From contig NC_092686.1 in the NCBI RefSeq assembly GCF_964275005.1, forward strand, positions 45,196,333 to 45,260,332: DNA of 64,000 bases. Direction: 5' to 3'. Positions 24,503 to 36,470 of the stretch are shown one piece after another (position 1 is the first letter of the stretch; each line of letters opens with the position of its first letter). The position numbers were made by a program, and so were the translations under genes. Under the pieces are notes generated by a model. The model saw only the letters and a program-made list of their open reading frames with translations, did no database searches and was not told where the DNA came from. Source of the DNA: Diadema setosum (lineage: Eukaryota; Echinodermata; Echinoidea; Diadematoida; Diadematidae).

Positions 24503-25484
24503 ACTGTCGATATTGGTTGGCTATCCTACTTTAGGCTAACGTAATCGGCGATGGTGGGTATATATAGGGTCATAGTCGGTGACCGGATTTTACAATATTG
24601 TGGAATATAGTAATTCATTTGTGTATAAGGTATGGTTAATTTTAGACCAATCTCGTTATGCTTGATATTTGAATAATTGTGAAAAATGTTTGTGTGATAT
24701 GACATAATAAGAATCGAGTTAGTGTTGGTCCAACGAGGTGACGTTTGCACGGACTAGAATAAGATTAATAATGTAGAGAGTTGGGGTGGCATTATGATAG
24801 TGGTATGACGTTGGTCTAAAGTTGGGATAACGTGATAACAAGGTGGGGGAATGTTTGGTAGAACGTTGGTGTAACGTTATGTAGCGATCATGAATATTAG
24901 TATGAATTGAAAGAATTCTAAATCGAAAGTATTTATGCTGGGATTAAACTTTGAACTGTGTTAGAAAAATTCTAACATTATTGTTAAATTCTTCACAATT
25001 TAAACTTGTGTTATGAACAGCTATTTTCATATTTCAATCGGCCTAACAGTGTAATCTAGTTGTTAACAATTTCTTTCATGTAAAGCATTACAAATACGTG
25101 TCTCTTGATAATGGGCATGGTAAAATTTGCTATCAGCTAGAAAAAAAGCTGTATATAGTTTTAATCGATATAGGATGTAGGCATTTAGGAATAGGGTAAG
25201 TTAAATATGTATTTGTCATGATTCTACCAGTAGATTTCGATACCCATTGCTTCATTAATCGTGCAATTTTTGTTGGTTTAGGTGGCAACTGCCCAGATAG
25301 TATAATACTACATTTGCCAAACGTCAGAAACATGACGTTGGTCCTTCGTCTTTTTGGCTATCGGGCCAACGTTGGCTCAACACTGAAAGATCGACGGTGG
25401 GCCAACGTTGACCCAACGCTGAAAGATCGACGGCGGGCTAACGTTGGTACAATGTTTAGCCAAATTTCTCAACCGGGATAGGAT

Positions 25485-26040
25485 TCTCATTAGTATTTTC
25501 TTTTCTTTCCTGTACACTATCAATCACTGTTGTGCAAATATTGTAAGTTTTCTTTTTAGAATTAGGCCTATATTATCTGGTAAGGAATTGCCCTTTTAGT
25601 GACATTACCACGAACAATGTTTACACGAACGGTGAGGACAGGAACCGTAAGCACTGTTGCAAACTGGTCAGCATCAAGGAAGAAGACATTTGAAAAGCCA
25701 TGAGATAATTATTATACAGTTTATGTTGCTTGTCATTTTGTATTTCTTAAACATGAAAAGTGTGCATGCCTGAGTTTGAGCTCGACCAGTGCGACGAAAG
25801 TCATCAGGTTTTTTATCGAATTCAAAAGGCTATTTATCATAACTTCAGCATTACACACGACCAAATACAGGTATCGTCTAACTAGCCGAAAGAAGAAACA
25901 GATGATGTATAATGTCATTTGTTTGTGTGTGTATGTGTGTGCGTGTGTGTGCGTGCGTGCGTGCACTGTTGAAAAGCTCTTCACATTCAGGCAGTGAGGA
26001 AATGAAACCAAGCATGTTATTTCCATTCCGGTTCTTAAGT
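25485..26040. other. Intergenic with (GT)n
   Basis: Unrecognised sequence with a GT/GC dinucleotide run at 25920-25965. Confidence 0.5.
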
Positions 26041-26045
26041 CACGT

Positions 26046-26469
26046 AAGTTCTGGGAATACCCGTGTACCGAGGATCCTTCGGTGTCATCAATTGATACAT
26101 TACAGCTGACTGAAGGTCAATGGAATGGGTGTTCCGCGAGAAACGGGTATCATGATTGACAGCAGAATATTTTTCGTCAGTGAGGGGTTTCATTTTTCAA
26201 TCCGTGTGCAGTACTATTAGATGTAGTGCAATGTCATATTTACGCTTTTTTTTTTGCTTGCGCAGGAGCAGTGTGTATCGCATAGCCCATAAAGATCCGT
26301 AGCACGAACTACGATTTTATCTTTATTTTAGCTTACTTCATTGACGGCAAACACGAGACTAACACAAGCCCAGGTAGTTGAAAACTAAGCAGTGCATTTA
26401 TAGGTACAGGTGAGAAACTGAACGTCCAGACATGGTATTGAGGGAGCACGACCCGCAAATCGACGACGA
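26046..26469 (+). promoter_or_regulatory. 5' flank and leader of copy C, paralogous to copy D flank
   Basis: Aligns with 41130-41468: TTCTGGGAATACCC-TGTAC at the left, TTTTTCGTCAGTGA in the middle, and a GATCCG-AGCACGAAC block before TTGACGGC. A leader intron may end in GGTACAG at 26409, as in copy B. Which part is promoter and which transcribed leader cannot be told. Confidence 0.4.
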
Positions 26470-26795
26470 ATGCATGGCGTCCGTGGGACTGTGAGACAGA
26501 TGTGGAAGCATTGTGTGACAATTAATGTTGAGGCACACGACTATCGTGGAGACAGTGCTCGGATGGACCGCCGTAGCTCCAGGGCAGTAGGGAGGGTGAT
26601 GAGTGCCGAAGATGACTTCAATGACTTCATCCGTAGAAGTAGGGATTCCATCCTATTACTCGTATCTATACTTTAAAGACGGCAGACTCGTAACTGATCA
26701 CTCTGTTTACAGAAAATAGAATAGGATTAAAAAAAGAAGCTTCTGTTGCATTTGGAGTTTTGGGCAAAAGTTATAATGTTGTTGTTTGCTTGTGT

Positions 26796-26835
<40 letters not shown>

Positions 26836-29800
26836 GGGGGGGGGGGGGGTCAGAGGGTTCGAATGAACACCTGTTGATGAGTATGGTTGGTTTGACTCGT
26901 ATAGCAGTTCGTAAAGGCATTAGTGACCGAGCCATTAAATTTCCGCGTTTTTTTCATTATATCATTTTGGCCGGTGAGGACAACACAAGGGGAATATGAT
27001 ACGACAGAAAACGGATTTCAGGGACAAAGAAGGGAATACCTGAATAGGGAAAAGTTGATAGAAGAGAAAAGATGTGGTTAGGGTTAGGGTATAGGAGTTC
27101 GGAGCTGTATGCAAGAAAAATAAACTAACTTTACCTATAATAAAATAATAATTCAAGAATATACCCATTATTATGATTTGTGGTATGAAATAGATCGGTG
27201 CGCAAAAACAATGGCTGGCCTGAGACTATACCCATCCAAAGGAGACCAAATTTAGTACTGCCTGTGTGTGTGTGCGTGCGTGCGTGTCTGTGTGTGTAAC
27301 AGGGGTCCAAGTTGGCTTTGATATATAATGTAAAATCAGACAAACAGAATACTAAGAAATTAGAAAGTTATGAAATCATGAATGGTAAATCTCTCTAGAA
27401 GCGTTGAGAAGTATATGACGAAGTGCTACATAGCCAGTAGTGCAATATTGGTCAACGCATCACAAACACACGGATGATGTTCGTGATTCCGAAGGTTCAC
27501 AATTCCGAAACACAAATTCCCTGTACCTCCGTTGTTCCGAAGGTTCGTTGATCCCAAAATGAAATTAGATTCTTTCTTCCGAAGGTTCGTTTTCCGAAAA
27601 TGAAATAGGGTTGGTTATTCGAAAGGTTCGTTCATTTGAAAAAGAGAAGCGTCTTTACTCCGAAAGGTTAATCTGAAAATGATGAAAGTTCTTAATTAGA
27701 ACATTGTTTTTATATTGATCCACTTAAACGAAAAAGACAATGACAATTTTTCTTCTTTTCTTTTCTTTAAAAAAAAAAAAGAAATTAGATTAAAGGAAGC
27801 GCGGGCCCCATCCCACCCCCCATCAGCCACTGAATTTCTTTAAAACCCTTTATAAATTCTTCACTTTCAACTGTAATAACTTGAAAAGATGATGCTGCTG
27901 CTTTAAAAGTTATTACTAGTCTAGGATCAAATTTGCTTGCAGAATATGCAAAATTTCAGCTTTATAATCTGATAATCCCTTATTGTTTTTGCTATGGAGT
28001 GGTACACCTCGTTTTTTGTCCCATACATTGAACAGAGCACAGCTTGGTGATATTAAGCGTTTGAATAGGCCCTAAACTTCAAAGTTTCTTTTTTCGTAAA
28101 ACACTTTTCCAATGTGTATTTGCGGTCTATCATTAAGATAGGTTATAGGGAAAGTCCATGTACTGAATTACACATCATTTTAAAGCTTATGATAGAGTCT
28201 GCGCTTTCAGAATTGGCCCTTAAGAAAGGTTCATGTCTGACGATTTATTGATGGTTTTGTGATGCAGAATGTAAACTTAATGGCCCGAATTCACGAAGGT
28301 GGTACAATCTTTGTCCATGGTTTAAACCATGGACAAACGTCGCATTGTGCGCCAAGTGTCGCATGGCCTATTTCGTTACGAAATCAGTCATTTCGAAAAG
28401 AAATAACCATTTCGTCAACGAAATAGGCCATGCGACACTTGGCGCACCATACGTTTGTCAATGGTTAAAACCATGGATTGTACCACCTTCGTGAATTCGG
28501 GCCTAGGACTTCAGTACCCAATCAAACTAGCTTATGTGTCAGAGAATGTCTTATTTGTACGTGATTGATGATGGTTGATTATTGTAAATCACTGTTTTCA
28601 ACAGAGCCTGTCACACCAAATCTATCACTAATAATCAATTCACTATACCGTAGTGTCACTAACCACTGATAAATGTGATCAATAATCATACATATTGCAC
28701 AAATTTTGCCATTTTTCTTGCAGGAGATCGGGTGATCATGGTTCTCGAGAAGATTTCAGATTTGCCGGAGCATAAGCAGAAAGGAAACTGTAAGTGGAGT
28801 GTGTTTGACGTGCAACGTGACATCACAACAGCCCCACGTCCTGATGCCTTCTCTTCACCAGCTGCCTATATGGACATGACGGCTGATCAGCTGCAGGTTC
28901 CCGAGGGCCGCAGTCGGCTGCAAACAGCTAAACTCCTCGCATTCATCCGACAGATGCTGTCCGTGTGGATCGAGGTCGATCTCGACGCATTCATCGAACA
29001 CTGGCGCCGCAGAGCTACTGGCTTCTCGGAAGACGTAAATGCAATGCGTCGCTTTGTCGATGACTACCTCGCTGGAGTTTACGGTGAATTCTCCGACGGG
29101 AAATTGAAGCTGTTCCAAGGCTTCGACGAAGAGGAAATTAAAGACGAAATGAAGCGAAGGTTTTCTGCCTGTAGGGGGCAGCAGCCTCGAAATCGACAGA
29201 TAATCGACATCATCGAGGGCGCATATGTGGTAGAAACTTCAGAAGACATGGAGTCCATCTTGGATCGTATAGCGGCATCCAGAGAAGACATTGTTGCTGT
29301 TGATTGCGAGGGACTAAATTTCGGTAAGTTTTGCGGATCGATGTTGACTAGTCATTCCACCCTCAAAATAAAGCAAAGGTAGTTCCTCAACAGTTGTACA
29401 TGGTATAAGAGGCTTATCCGACAATGTATAATGTTCCCGCAGAGCAGATGTAATGACACGAATATTTGTATGAAACACTGTTAAACTCAAGCTGTCGAAT
29501 ACATACTGACCAAACTTACAAAATGTTATTCTTTTCAAGGTGATCCAGATCGAACCATAACTCTCCTTCAGCTTGCAACCATGGATGGTCGTGTATTCAT
29601 TTTCGACATTAAGAAGAACCCTGACCTTCTACAATCTGGGAAACTAAAACAGCTGCTAGAGGATCCTAACACCATCAAGGTAGGTAGAGTGCTTTACACT
29701 GTGGTTCTATGTCAGTTTTCGTTGAGAGACAAAATACGTCACGTTGTTATCAGCGGTAAAGTGAATCAGTTGCTGTGGCTCATCAGTGGATAAGAGCAAT

Positions 29801-32800
29801 CTCATCAATTTGATAAGACGGTAGCGTATCTGCCTTCCAATCGAATGGCTCGGGTTCGGGAGCGGGTTCGAATCCAAATGAGTCCTAACGAGCAATATTG
29901 AGTTCCTCTGTAAAGGCTGGGAACACTCTGTCCATCGGAATTCGGATAGGACATAAAATGGAGGTCCCATGTGTGAGAGCATCACGACTCATGCACGTAA
30001 AAGATCCCGCTTCATTCATCCACCTCAAAGAGCAGGGTGCATAACCCGATGATATGGTCCACCCGAAGTACTCACAACTAAACCCTATACAGGTAGTACA
30101 GCTGAATAAAGGATATCCAACCATCTCGTCAGATGGAAATATAACAATTACAACGAACAATGAATCACGAGATCCCCGCTTCGAATCTGCTGGCTGCAAT
30201 GGTTGTGCCCCACGCAAGGCACTTCATCTGTATTGACTTATTATCTGTTTTAAAGTACTAGTATCCAATGACTAATTTGCATCCACGTAAGAATCAAATA
30301 AAATATTATTCAGTCATATTCAATTCATCGTGAAATATGATTACAACTTCCTGTCATAGAGGAAAACAATGAGGATCCTATCGGCCCTCTTAGTCACCGT
30401 GATTGGAGGATACTTGCAGCCATCTTACGTTGGTCCCATGCTGACTGTTAAATTCTAAGGATGTAAGCTTTTTTTTTTTCAAGCCTGTGCTGTTGATTGT
30501 GAGAAAGCCATCGAAACTCAGGATTTTTTTTCTCCAGGAAACTCGCAAGTGTCGGGCTTTTATATTCATGGCTAATTTTGTCCTCCACTTCATACATACA
30601 CCACCTTGAACATAATATTTAGGAGGAAAACAGTTCGCATTTTTTTCTCCAGTCCTAACAGTAGCATAATCGTGCTAGGTAGGCCTGCTGGTTTCAAGCG
30701 GTGTTGTGTTCATGAGCTAAGTGTGATCGGATATATTTTTATTCATTGTCGTTTGAATGATATACATCTTTTCTTAATTACTTTCGTGTTTGAGCTGTTT
30801 TCAATTGTTTTGTTTTTGTTTTTTTTTTTTTTGACAGGTTTTTTGTTTACTTATGAAAAATGATGTGAAATGTAACTGTCGTTTTGGTGGTGCCAATTGT
30901 TGCAGACTTGTAGATTTACTACCGTTCATCCCTTCATTCTCCCTATCGAAGGTCGTTCATGACTGCCGCAACGACTCGGCAGCTCTCCGAGCTAACTTCG
31001 GCATTAAGCTGGCTGGTGTTTTTGACACGTCGGTAAGATAGACCATCGGACATTTAGATGATATTGACTGGCCTCGAGGGAGATACCCGAAAATATTGCC
31101 CAAACTGAAAGAATATTGCCCGAGTCGAAGACGAGGGCAATGTTCTTTCAGTGCGGGCAATATGTATCTGGTATCTCCCTCAAGGCCAGTCAATGTCATG
31201 ATTATTACCCATCCCCTAGGTAAATTAGGAAAATATGTGAATACGGCTATACACTATGATATAGGTCAAGCCACATTTGACTACCTGTAGATCATCGCCA
31301 ACATGTCGAATAATTGAAAAATTGTTCATCAATGTATATCATTCAACTCCAACTTCAAGGATACATATGTAGTTGTAACAGGCGAACTTCAAACGTCTGA
31401 ACGCTTTTACACTTTATTTTTGCTTCTGTTTCAATTTGGAGAGTTGTAATAACTGATGGTCACTGTGCAGTTATTGAGCACAAATGGACTAATCATTGTT
31501 TGACGCGTAGTGCTGCTGGAAGTGGTCGACCTTGTATGAGATGATTTATCGGCGTTCTTCTGCGGTGCGTGTAATCGACACGCAGCAACCTCCTTGAATG
31601 TTTTCTCTTCGTGGTCGATCGGAATGTTTACATGTAAAGCAGGGAGGTGGGAAGAGAGATTCCACTCCTTCTCTTCCCACCTCCCTGTTTTACAGTGCAC
31701 TCCTATTATAACGTACACGGTTATAACAAAATTCTGGTTATAACGAAGTAAAAATTTGGGCTGCAATGTCATCCACTCTATGTATTTCTATTGTTTATTT
31801 GTTCAGTTACAACAAAATTCCGATATAACGAAAGAAAACTGCCGGCCCCGAGGATTTCGTTATAACAGGAGTCCACTGTATATGTAAAACCCCGGATGCT
31901 CGTGATATGCTCTAATGTCGCCTGCTTAACTCCCTACCCTGCAAAATACCAACTGTAATTGCCTCGCAAAACTACCTCGTATACACTTTGGTATAGGTCA
32001 TAATTTGTTATAGACATACAAAGAGTTGACGTCTGCACACACGTGCTTGTTCTGTGGTTGTCACCATGGGAGGTACAAATGTACAGCAGCAATTTGCATC
32101 TGCTTGGATTAATTACGGCACCTAATTACATGTGATACATTGTAGTTCAAAATATCAAAACAACCACAGGAATCTCCCCGTATAGAACAGATTGTGAAAT
32201 CTTCTTAATGAAAAGTTGTTTTTGTTATACAATAATTATATGCATATCCACACTTCATTTATCTCTGTCTGACCAGGTTGCCTACTCGACGATCATGGAG
32301 CAGTGCAATAAGATTGGAGGACCCTATCTCATCGGACAAAAGGCGCTTTGTAGCGTTCTCGGGGAGGACACAACCTTCAAAGATGATGCCATCTTTGAGA
32401 AGATGACGAGCGACAAACAGTTTTGGGCACGGCGCCCTCTGACGGCTGACATGAAAAATTACGCTGCCGCCGATCCAGCTTGTCTCGTCCCTCATGTGTA
32501 TCAGACCCTGGATGGGTAAGGACACTGCACTTAAAGGAGAATTAACGCAAATATACATGTGATTGAGTGAATGCATGCAATATCAAGCCCCGTCTTTACA
32601 ACAGACCTTCCAGAGCGTTCTCTGGCGAAGAATCACCCCGTGTTTACATTACTCAGATTCCATAAACACGGGTTGGACGCCGAGTGCAGCTCAAAAACCT
32701 TCTCTAAAAATGGAAGCATTTAACATTGTGCACGGACGTTTATACTCATACAGGCATGTGGGCCCTAATCTACCTAGGCGTTTGAATTAGGCTTACTGGG

Positions 32801-34016
32801 TTTTTTTCTTCTTAAAATATATGTAATTATGTTTACCGAGCAAACGCCTTTTATTTCTCTATAAAGTATGTCATGAAAAAAGTCACATGTTTTACAATCA
32901 GAGCACGCCTACACTACGATACCGTTCAATCTACAGCACTCGATGAGTGTGAAGACCATAAGGTAACCATGGAGCTACTAGCAAAGACGCGCTATGCAGA
33001 AGTCGCTGTGTTTCGCATGGCGTCTAACACATAATAACAGTGAAAGTTCTAGGGTTTGTGTGGCGCAGCGCTGGTCACATCACAACTCCGAGTAAGATTT
33101 ATCCCGCAAGCGTCTTAACAGACACCTTCTCCGGCGATTTTCCGACGGTTCTCCGGAGGCTATCCCGCGTCTACCCTGGTCGCCGCAGGGTAAAGATTTC
33201 TCCGGAGGGTCTCCGCGGAGACTGTCGACAGTGTATAGGCCTAATTGCGTCGTAACAGACACAATCTTCTCCGGAGAACAATCTTCGATGGAGGCTACCC
33301 CGAGGCTACCTGCGTTTTCTTGGCCTGTTAAGACGGGGGTTGTGCATCAGTGAAAGTTCGAGGAAAATCGGACAATCCGTTCAAAGTTTTGAATTTTTGA
33401 AATTTTGTGACGAGACCGCTGGATCAGAAGACTATTACAGATCATGACATCAAATAATCTACCACGATAATAAAGAAAATATACAGAAAATTCTACAAAA
33501 TTCCATTTCTTATTAAAAATACACATTTCTTAGACTTGTTACTGACATAATATGACAAGGATAATGATTATTATTCCCCTTGCTTTCTGTACGAGATAAG
33601 TGTTTCTGCTCTTTCATTATGATAGGAAAGTGAAAATGATTATGTCGAATTGTCTTTATGCTTGATTCTTGTTCTTGTTCTTGACCCCCACCCGACAATG
33701 GGAGGGGGATCAAGGGCAATGGTACAGCACCCCCCCCCCCCCCCCCCAGCACGCTTTGACGGGATTCGTTGGGGAGTGTTTTAAGAGCCAAAAGTGTATG
33801 TGTGTGCGCGGGCGGGGCGGGGGGGGGGGGTGGTTAGAAAAATGTTGAAGTCAGTTGGAATACAGGTTATTTCATATTACCTGTCGGTAATTGTGATTTA
33901 ATGTCGGTTTTACTTGTAGAATAATCAGTCCACTTTGGCGGGTCTATTTCGATGCCGAGTGCGAGGACGCCGTCATGAAAGTGAAAGTGCAAGCAGCCGA
34001 TCAGGAAGAATTCTAG
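26470..34016 (+). CDS. EXD1-like DEDDy 3'-5' exonuclease, copy C (complete)
   Basis: Exons: 26470-26638, 28724-29323, 29540-29679, 30952-31032, 32277-32515, 33920-34016, with phases as in copy B and about 441 residues. Catalytic positions are D250 and E252 (VDCEG), D311 (HDCRND) and Y392/D396 (YAAAD), all present. Odd points: exon 1 is the most diverged of the set (MHGVRGTVRQMWKH...), its ATG lies twelve or more codons downstream of the starts in B and D, with an in-frame stop before it, and its donor is GTAGGG. The final exon acceptor is TAG, and the tail is longer and acidic (MKVKVQAADQEEF) than the ...KEL or MEL ends of the others. The nuclease part looks intact; the N-terminal domain may be decaying. 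Introns carry a MITE, a SINE and foldback elements. Confidence 0.82.
26799..26848. repeat. (GT)n plus G run in intron 1 of copy C
   Basis: About 17 GT units followed by thirteen G. Confidence 0.95.
27485..27690. repeat. Degenerate array of TTCCGAAGGTTCGTT units
   Basis: Six or more spaced copies of TTCCGAAGGTTCGTT and its partner CCGAAAATGAAATAG, period about 30-35 bases, within intron 1 of copy C. Confidence 0.6.
28282..28503. mobile_element. Full-length foldback MITE (CGAATTCACGAAGGTGGTAC family)
   Basis: Nearly perfect 25-base inverted ends (GGCCCGAATTCACGAAGGTG...), then a subterminal CCATGGTTTAAACCATGG palindrome, then GCGCCAAGTGTCGCATGGCC in both orientations. It lies in intron 1 of copy C; the equivalent stretch before exon 2 of copy D lacks it. 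Confidence 0.75.
29812..30240 (+). mobile_element. tRNA-derived SINE in intron 3 of copy C
   Basis: A-box-like GGTAGCGTATCTGCC is followed by the B-box GGGTTCGAATCC at about 29864. The body includes CATGCACGTAAAAGATCCCG. Outer limits are approximate; copies B and D lack it at the matching intron position. Confidence 0.6.
31064..31196. repeat. Foldback element just after exon 4 of copy C
   Basis: Arms ATTGACTGGCCTCGAGGGAG and complement, with internal paired words GGTATCTCCCT, GGGCAAT and CTGAAAGAA. A 130-base hairpin with a loop around GTCGAAGACGAG. Confidence 0.7.
31633..31694. repeat. Strong hairpin GGGAGGTGGGAAGAGA
   Basis: A 25-base arm with one mismatch or wobble pairs with TCTCTTCCCACCTCCC and its flank around a nine-base loop. 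It abuts the next element. Confidence 0.65.
31693..31878. mobile_element. Short pogo-like MITE
   Basis: Ends CAGTGCACTCCTATTATAAC and complement of CAGTGGACTCCTGTTATAAC, flanked by TA on both sides (31691-31692 and 31879-31880). It is 186 bp long and has no frame. Confidence 0.75.
33111..33335. repeat. Possible MITE with TCTCCGGAG words
   Basis: Ends CGTCTTAACAG and CTGTTAAGACG are complementary. The GC-rich interior contains repeated CTTCTCCGG and CTCCGGAGG. Confidence 0.45.
33345..33690. repeat. Repeat family R2, internal piece
   Basis: Matches the left and central part of 57617-58197: CATCAGTGAAAGTT, GAGGAAAATCGGACAAT, TACACATTTCTTAGACTTG and GCTCTTTCATTATG occur in the same order. Both outer ends are lost. 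Confidence 0.6.
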
Positions 34017-34327
34017 ACCTATTCTCCCTAGAAGTCAGTGACGGCTCATGACCGTAGAGATAGGCCTACTATGGACACATCTCTATCATGCCCCGGGCTG
34101 ATTTGCGAGCAGAAAACTTTCCGACTGCATGATGGGATTCGATCATTACGCTATAAGTAGCTGTTGTTTTTAATGCAGTTACATCCGATCTAACAGTGTG
34201 TATCTGTAAAGACGAATGGATGGGAAATTAACGGTTTAGCACAAATATCTGCAAATTCTAAATACATAAACCAGACACATAAATATGTGCATTATCTCTT
34301 ATGTTTCTTGAATCGTTTAGCTTACAG

Positions 34328-34364
34328 GACGATAAGTCCGTTTTGATGAGACTGTACTTGATTA
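34328..34364 (+). pseudogene. Relic terminal exon (6b) behind copy C
   Basis: TTACAG then GACGATAAGTCCGTTTTGATG, compare AATGATCAGTCCGTTTTGGCG. In the gene's phase it meets a stop after six codons. The R1 element begins right behind it. Confidence 0.65.
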
Positions 34365-34713
34365 AAGGGGCATTCCAGACGATTTTCATATTTTAACATC
34401 GTGTTGTACATGAATCGACAGCTCCACATATACATTTGTGGAATTTATTGTGGTTCTTGAAGAGAAAAACCAATACTCTGAAAAATCTTGCACAGATTAC
34501 GCTGAACAGTGCTGATAAAAATAGGAGCCTCACATATTTCAGAAACCTAGCCGCGTAATTCCATTAATATGTTCATTGTAATTTGTCTTAAATTTTGAAA
34601 ACATTCTTATTCCTCATGCCAATCGCTATAAATTTTGAAACCCTGTACTCAGTGTACCTGATTTATAAGTGTTTAAATGTAAAAGTCTGAAAATCATCCG
34701 GAGGTCTCCTTTA
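34362..34713 (-). mobile_element. MITE family R1, copy 2 (inverted, internally deleted)
   Basis: Begins TTAAAGGGGCATTCCAGACG and ends CATCCGGAGGTCTCCTTTA, the reverse complement of the other two copies. Shorter by about 110 bases in the middle. Confidence 0.75.
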
Positions 34714-34734
34714 TGGTGTCACGTTCCATCGGTT

Positions 34735-35290
34735 CACAAGCGGTTTCTTCGACTTGATGAATAACGTGGCTATTATCATTCCTATAAACCAGACAGTCAA
34801 AATTATACAAATTTGGTTTTAGGGTAGGTAATATAATCATTCAAGCCATAGAAGTTTACTTATACAGGTCGATCTTATCAAAATACAAATTTCCGTGGTT
34901 GTTATCTTTCACGCATTTATACTTAGTTTGGTGTTTTATTGATTCTGTATATAGATTTTTTTCGGTGTCACATGACGTTGCTTGTAATACATTCCAATTC
35001 AAAGTATACACATTCCTGTCTATATACAGCTATAGATGCTCTTGATTTTTGATGTCTAAGTCAGCATTCTAAGCAAGCTGTAGAAATTAAACAATGCAAG
35101 TTGATGTGGCAAAATTGCAGATTTTGATTGTCGTTATGTGTAAGTGATAAGATTGGTCACTCGCCTTTAGATTTTTGGTTAGTCACGTGGCGTTGCTTGT
35201 GATACATATTTCCATTTCCAAATTCATAAATATCATTAAGATTTTTTTCTTTTTTATGTATATGACACCTGTTGTGTTTGAATATAAGTA
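34735..35290 (+). other. 3' flank shared with copy D (51900-52450)
   Basis: Co-linear similarity with the region behind copy D over about 550 bases, including GTTTTATTGAT, GCTCTTGA-TTTT and AAACAATGCAAGTTGAT. Inside, a block of about 60 bases containing CACATGACGTTGCTTGTAAT occurs twice (near 34970 and 35190), as it does in D. Could be 3' untranslated sequence or simply part of the duplication unit. Confidence 0.55.
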
Positions 35291-35329
35291 ATTTGATAAG
35301 GTTTTTTGGGTCGTCTCCGTTTCAATTTA

Positions 35330-36125
35330 AACGAGCAAAGTATGATGATTTACAACTCTATAATCAAACTTTCGTTTGATTATGCAGATGTACTTTATGA
35401 TTCTGCCCATAAGAAGTACACTGATCGATTGCAGAAATTACAGAACAGAGCCCGGAGAATGATCCTGAGAGTCAGTCCGTAGGCCTATAATGCATATTTC
35501 GAATGAGGTTATTCATCAGCCACTAAATTGGGAATCCTTAAAACACGCCGTTTAAAGCATATTTGCTAATGGTATTTAAAACTCTTAATAATTTCAGCGC
35601 TCCTTATTTATTGGACCGGTTTGACTTTGTATCTCATCAATATTTTTTTCAATCTTATGGAAGATTAACACTGTCAAAGCCTAGAACAGAATGTTGCAGA
35701 CGCATGTTCATCATACCTTGGGGCATCCATGTTTACTGTTCCCTTGGATAAAATATCTTCATCATCATGTAATTACTTTAAGAAAGCAATAAATAATCAT
35801 GTTTTACACTGGATGTCATGACTATGATGACGTATCTCTGTATATGTTACCGATAATGTTATATGGGGATTCCTGTGGCTGGGAGAGGGTATATTGGCAG
35901 TCGGTATGGGGGAGGGGGGAGGTACCATTTTCACAAGTTTTTTTTAATGTAATGTTGTTTTAGTTGATTTTGTACTGATGTATAGATATTTTGTTACATT
36001 ATTATGTGAAAGTAAGTTTGTGTATAATCAGTTTCATTGTATGGAGTTTCGATTATTGTAATTTTTCATGTGAAGTCGGACCTCTCGGAAGACCAGCACG
36101 ACCATGAAGGCCGAGCCGAGCAGGG
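35330..36125 (+). mobile_element. 3' part of a CR1/Jockey-like LINE
   Basis: Reads SFDYADVLYDSAHKKYTDRL and LQKLQNRARRMILRV, then a degraded MVFKTLNNFSAPYLLDRF segment, the standard order downstream of the reverse transcriptase. Ends with GAAGTCGGACCTCTCGGAAG-like 3' sequence near 36080-36125. Several stops and frame changes. Confidence 0.7.
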
Positions 36126-36144
36126 CAATGATAATTATAATGGG

Positions 36145-36400
36145 TGTATCAAGTAAGTTCTCTATGTACGTATAACCGAAACTATTAACATTGTCTGAGC
36201 TTACATGGTAACATTTTGAAACTAAATCAATTATTTAACCTTTAGATTTGATCTCTTATACACTCTTGCTTTTCTCTTTAAAATTCAAAATAAATCTTGT
36301 AAAAGAATCTGAATCCTTATTCAGCTGAAGCACATGTGGGGCCCCTTCATGTATGATTTAAGCAAGGACGTACTAGTACCTCCTTGGTTAAAGTAGCAAC
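36145..36400. repeat. Sequence shared with 6507-6800
   Basis: See the partner. It lies behind copy C and continues up to the (CA)n tract at 36419. Confidence 0.45.
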
Positions 36401-36414
36401 CAACTGTATAGGCC

Positions 36415-36418
<4 letters not shown>

Positions 36419-36452
<34 letters not shown>

Positions 36453-36470
36453 AAACACACAAGCACGCTT
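36419..36470. repeat. (CA)n at the 3' border of the minus-strand LINE
   Basis: About 14 CA units then looser CA text; the LINE ends directly against it with a short A/T run. Confidence 0.9.

Larger units (their letters stand above)
23800..25475. repeat. Repeat region rich in AACGTTGG words
   Basis: The palindromic word CAACGTTG and close variants recur at both ends (23810-23900 and 24830-25450) and sparsely between. At 25363-25450 it becomes a tandem array of 36-bp units (GGGCCAACGTTGGCTCAACA...). A GC-rich transposon (23909-24502) interrupts it. Nature unknown: probably a nonautonomous element with repetitive ends. Confidence 0.5.
32516..33919 (+). other. Intron 5 of copy C
   Basis: Holds a possible MITE (33111-33335), a piece of repeat family R2 (33345-33690) and C and G homopolymer runs near 33731 and 33823. 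No exon is seen. Ends in CTTGTAG. Confidence 0.6.

Noticed and set aside
24503-25362. Possible gene between the AACGTTGG repeat ends
   Set aside because: No frame above background and no splice-flanked conserved segment.
27070-27095. Telomere-like GTTAGGGTTAGGG
   Set aside because: Barely two units, no array; a chance occurrence.
29812-29900. Possible tRNA gene because of a good B box
   Set aside because: The A box is poor, no cloverleaf could be drawn, and the sequence runs on as a SINE body.
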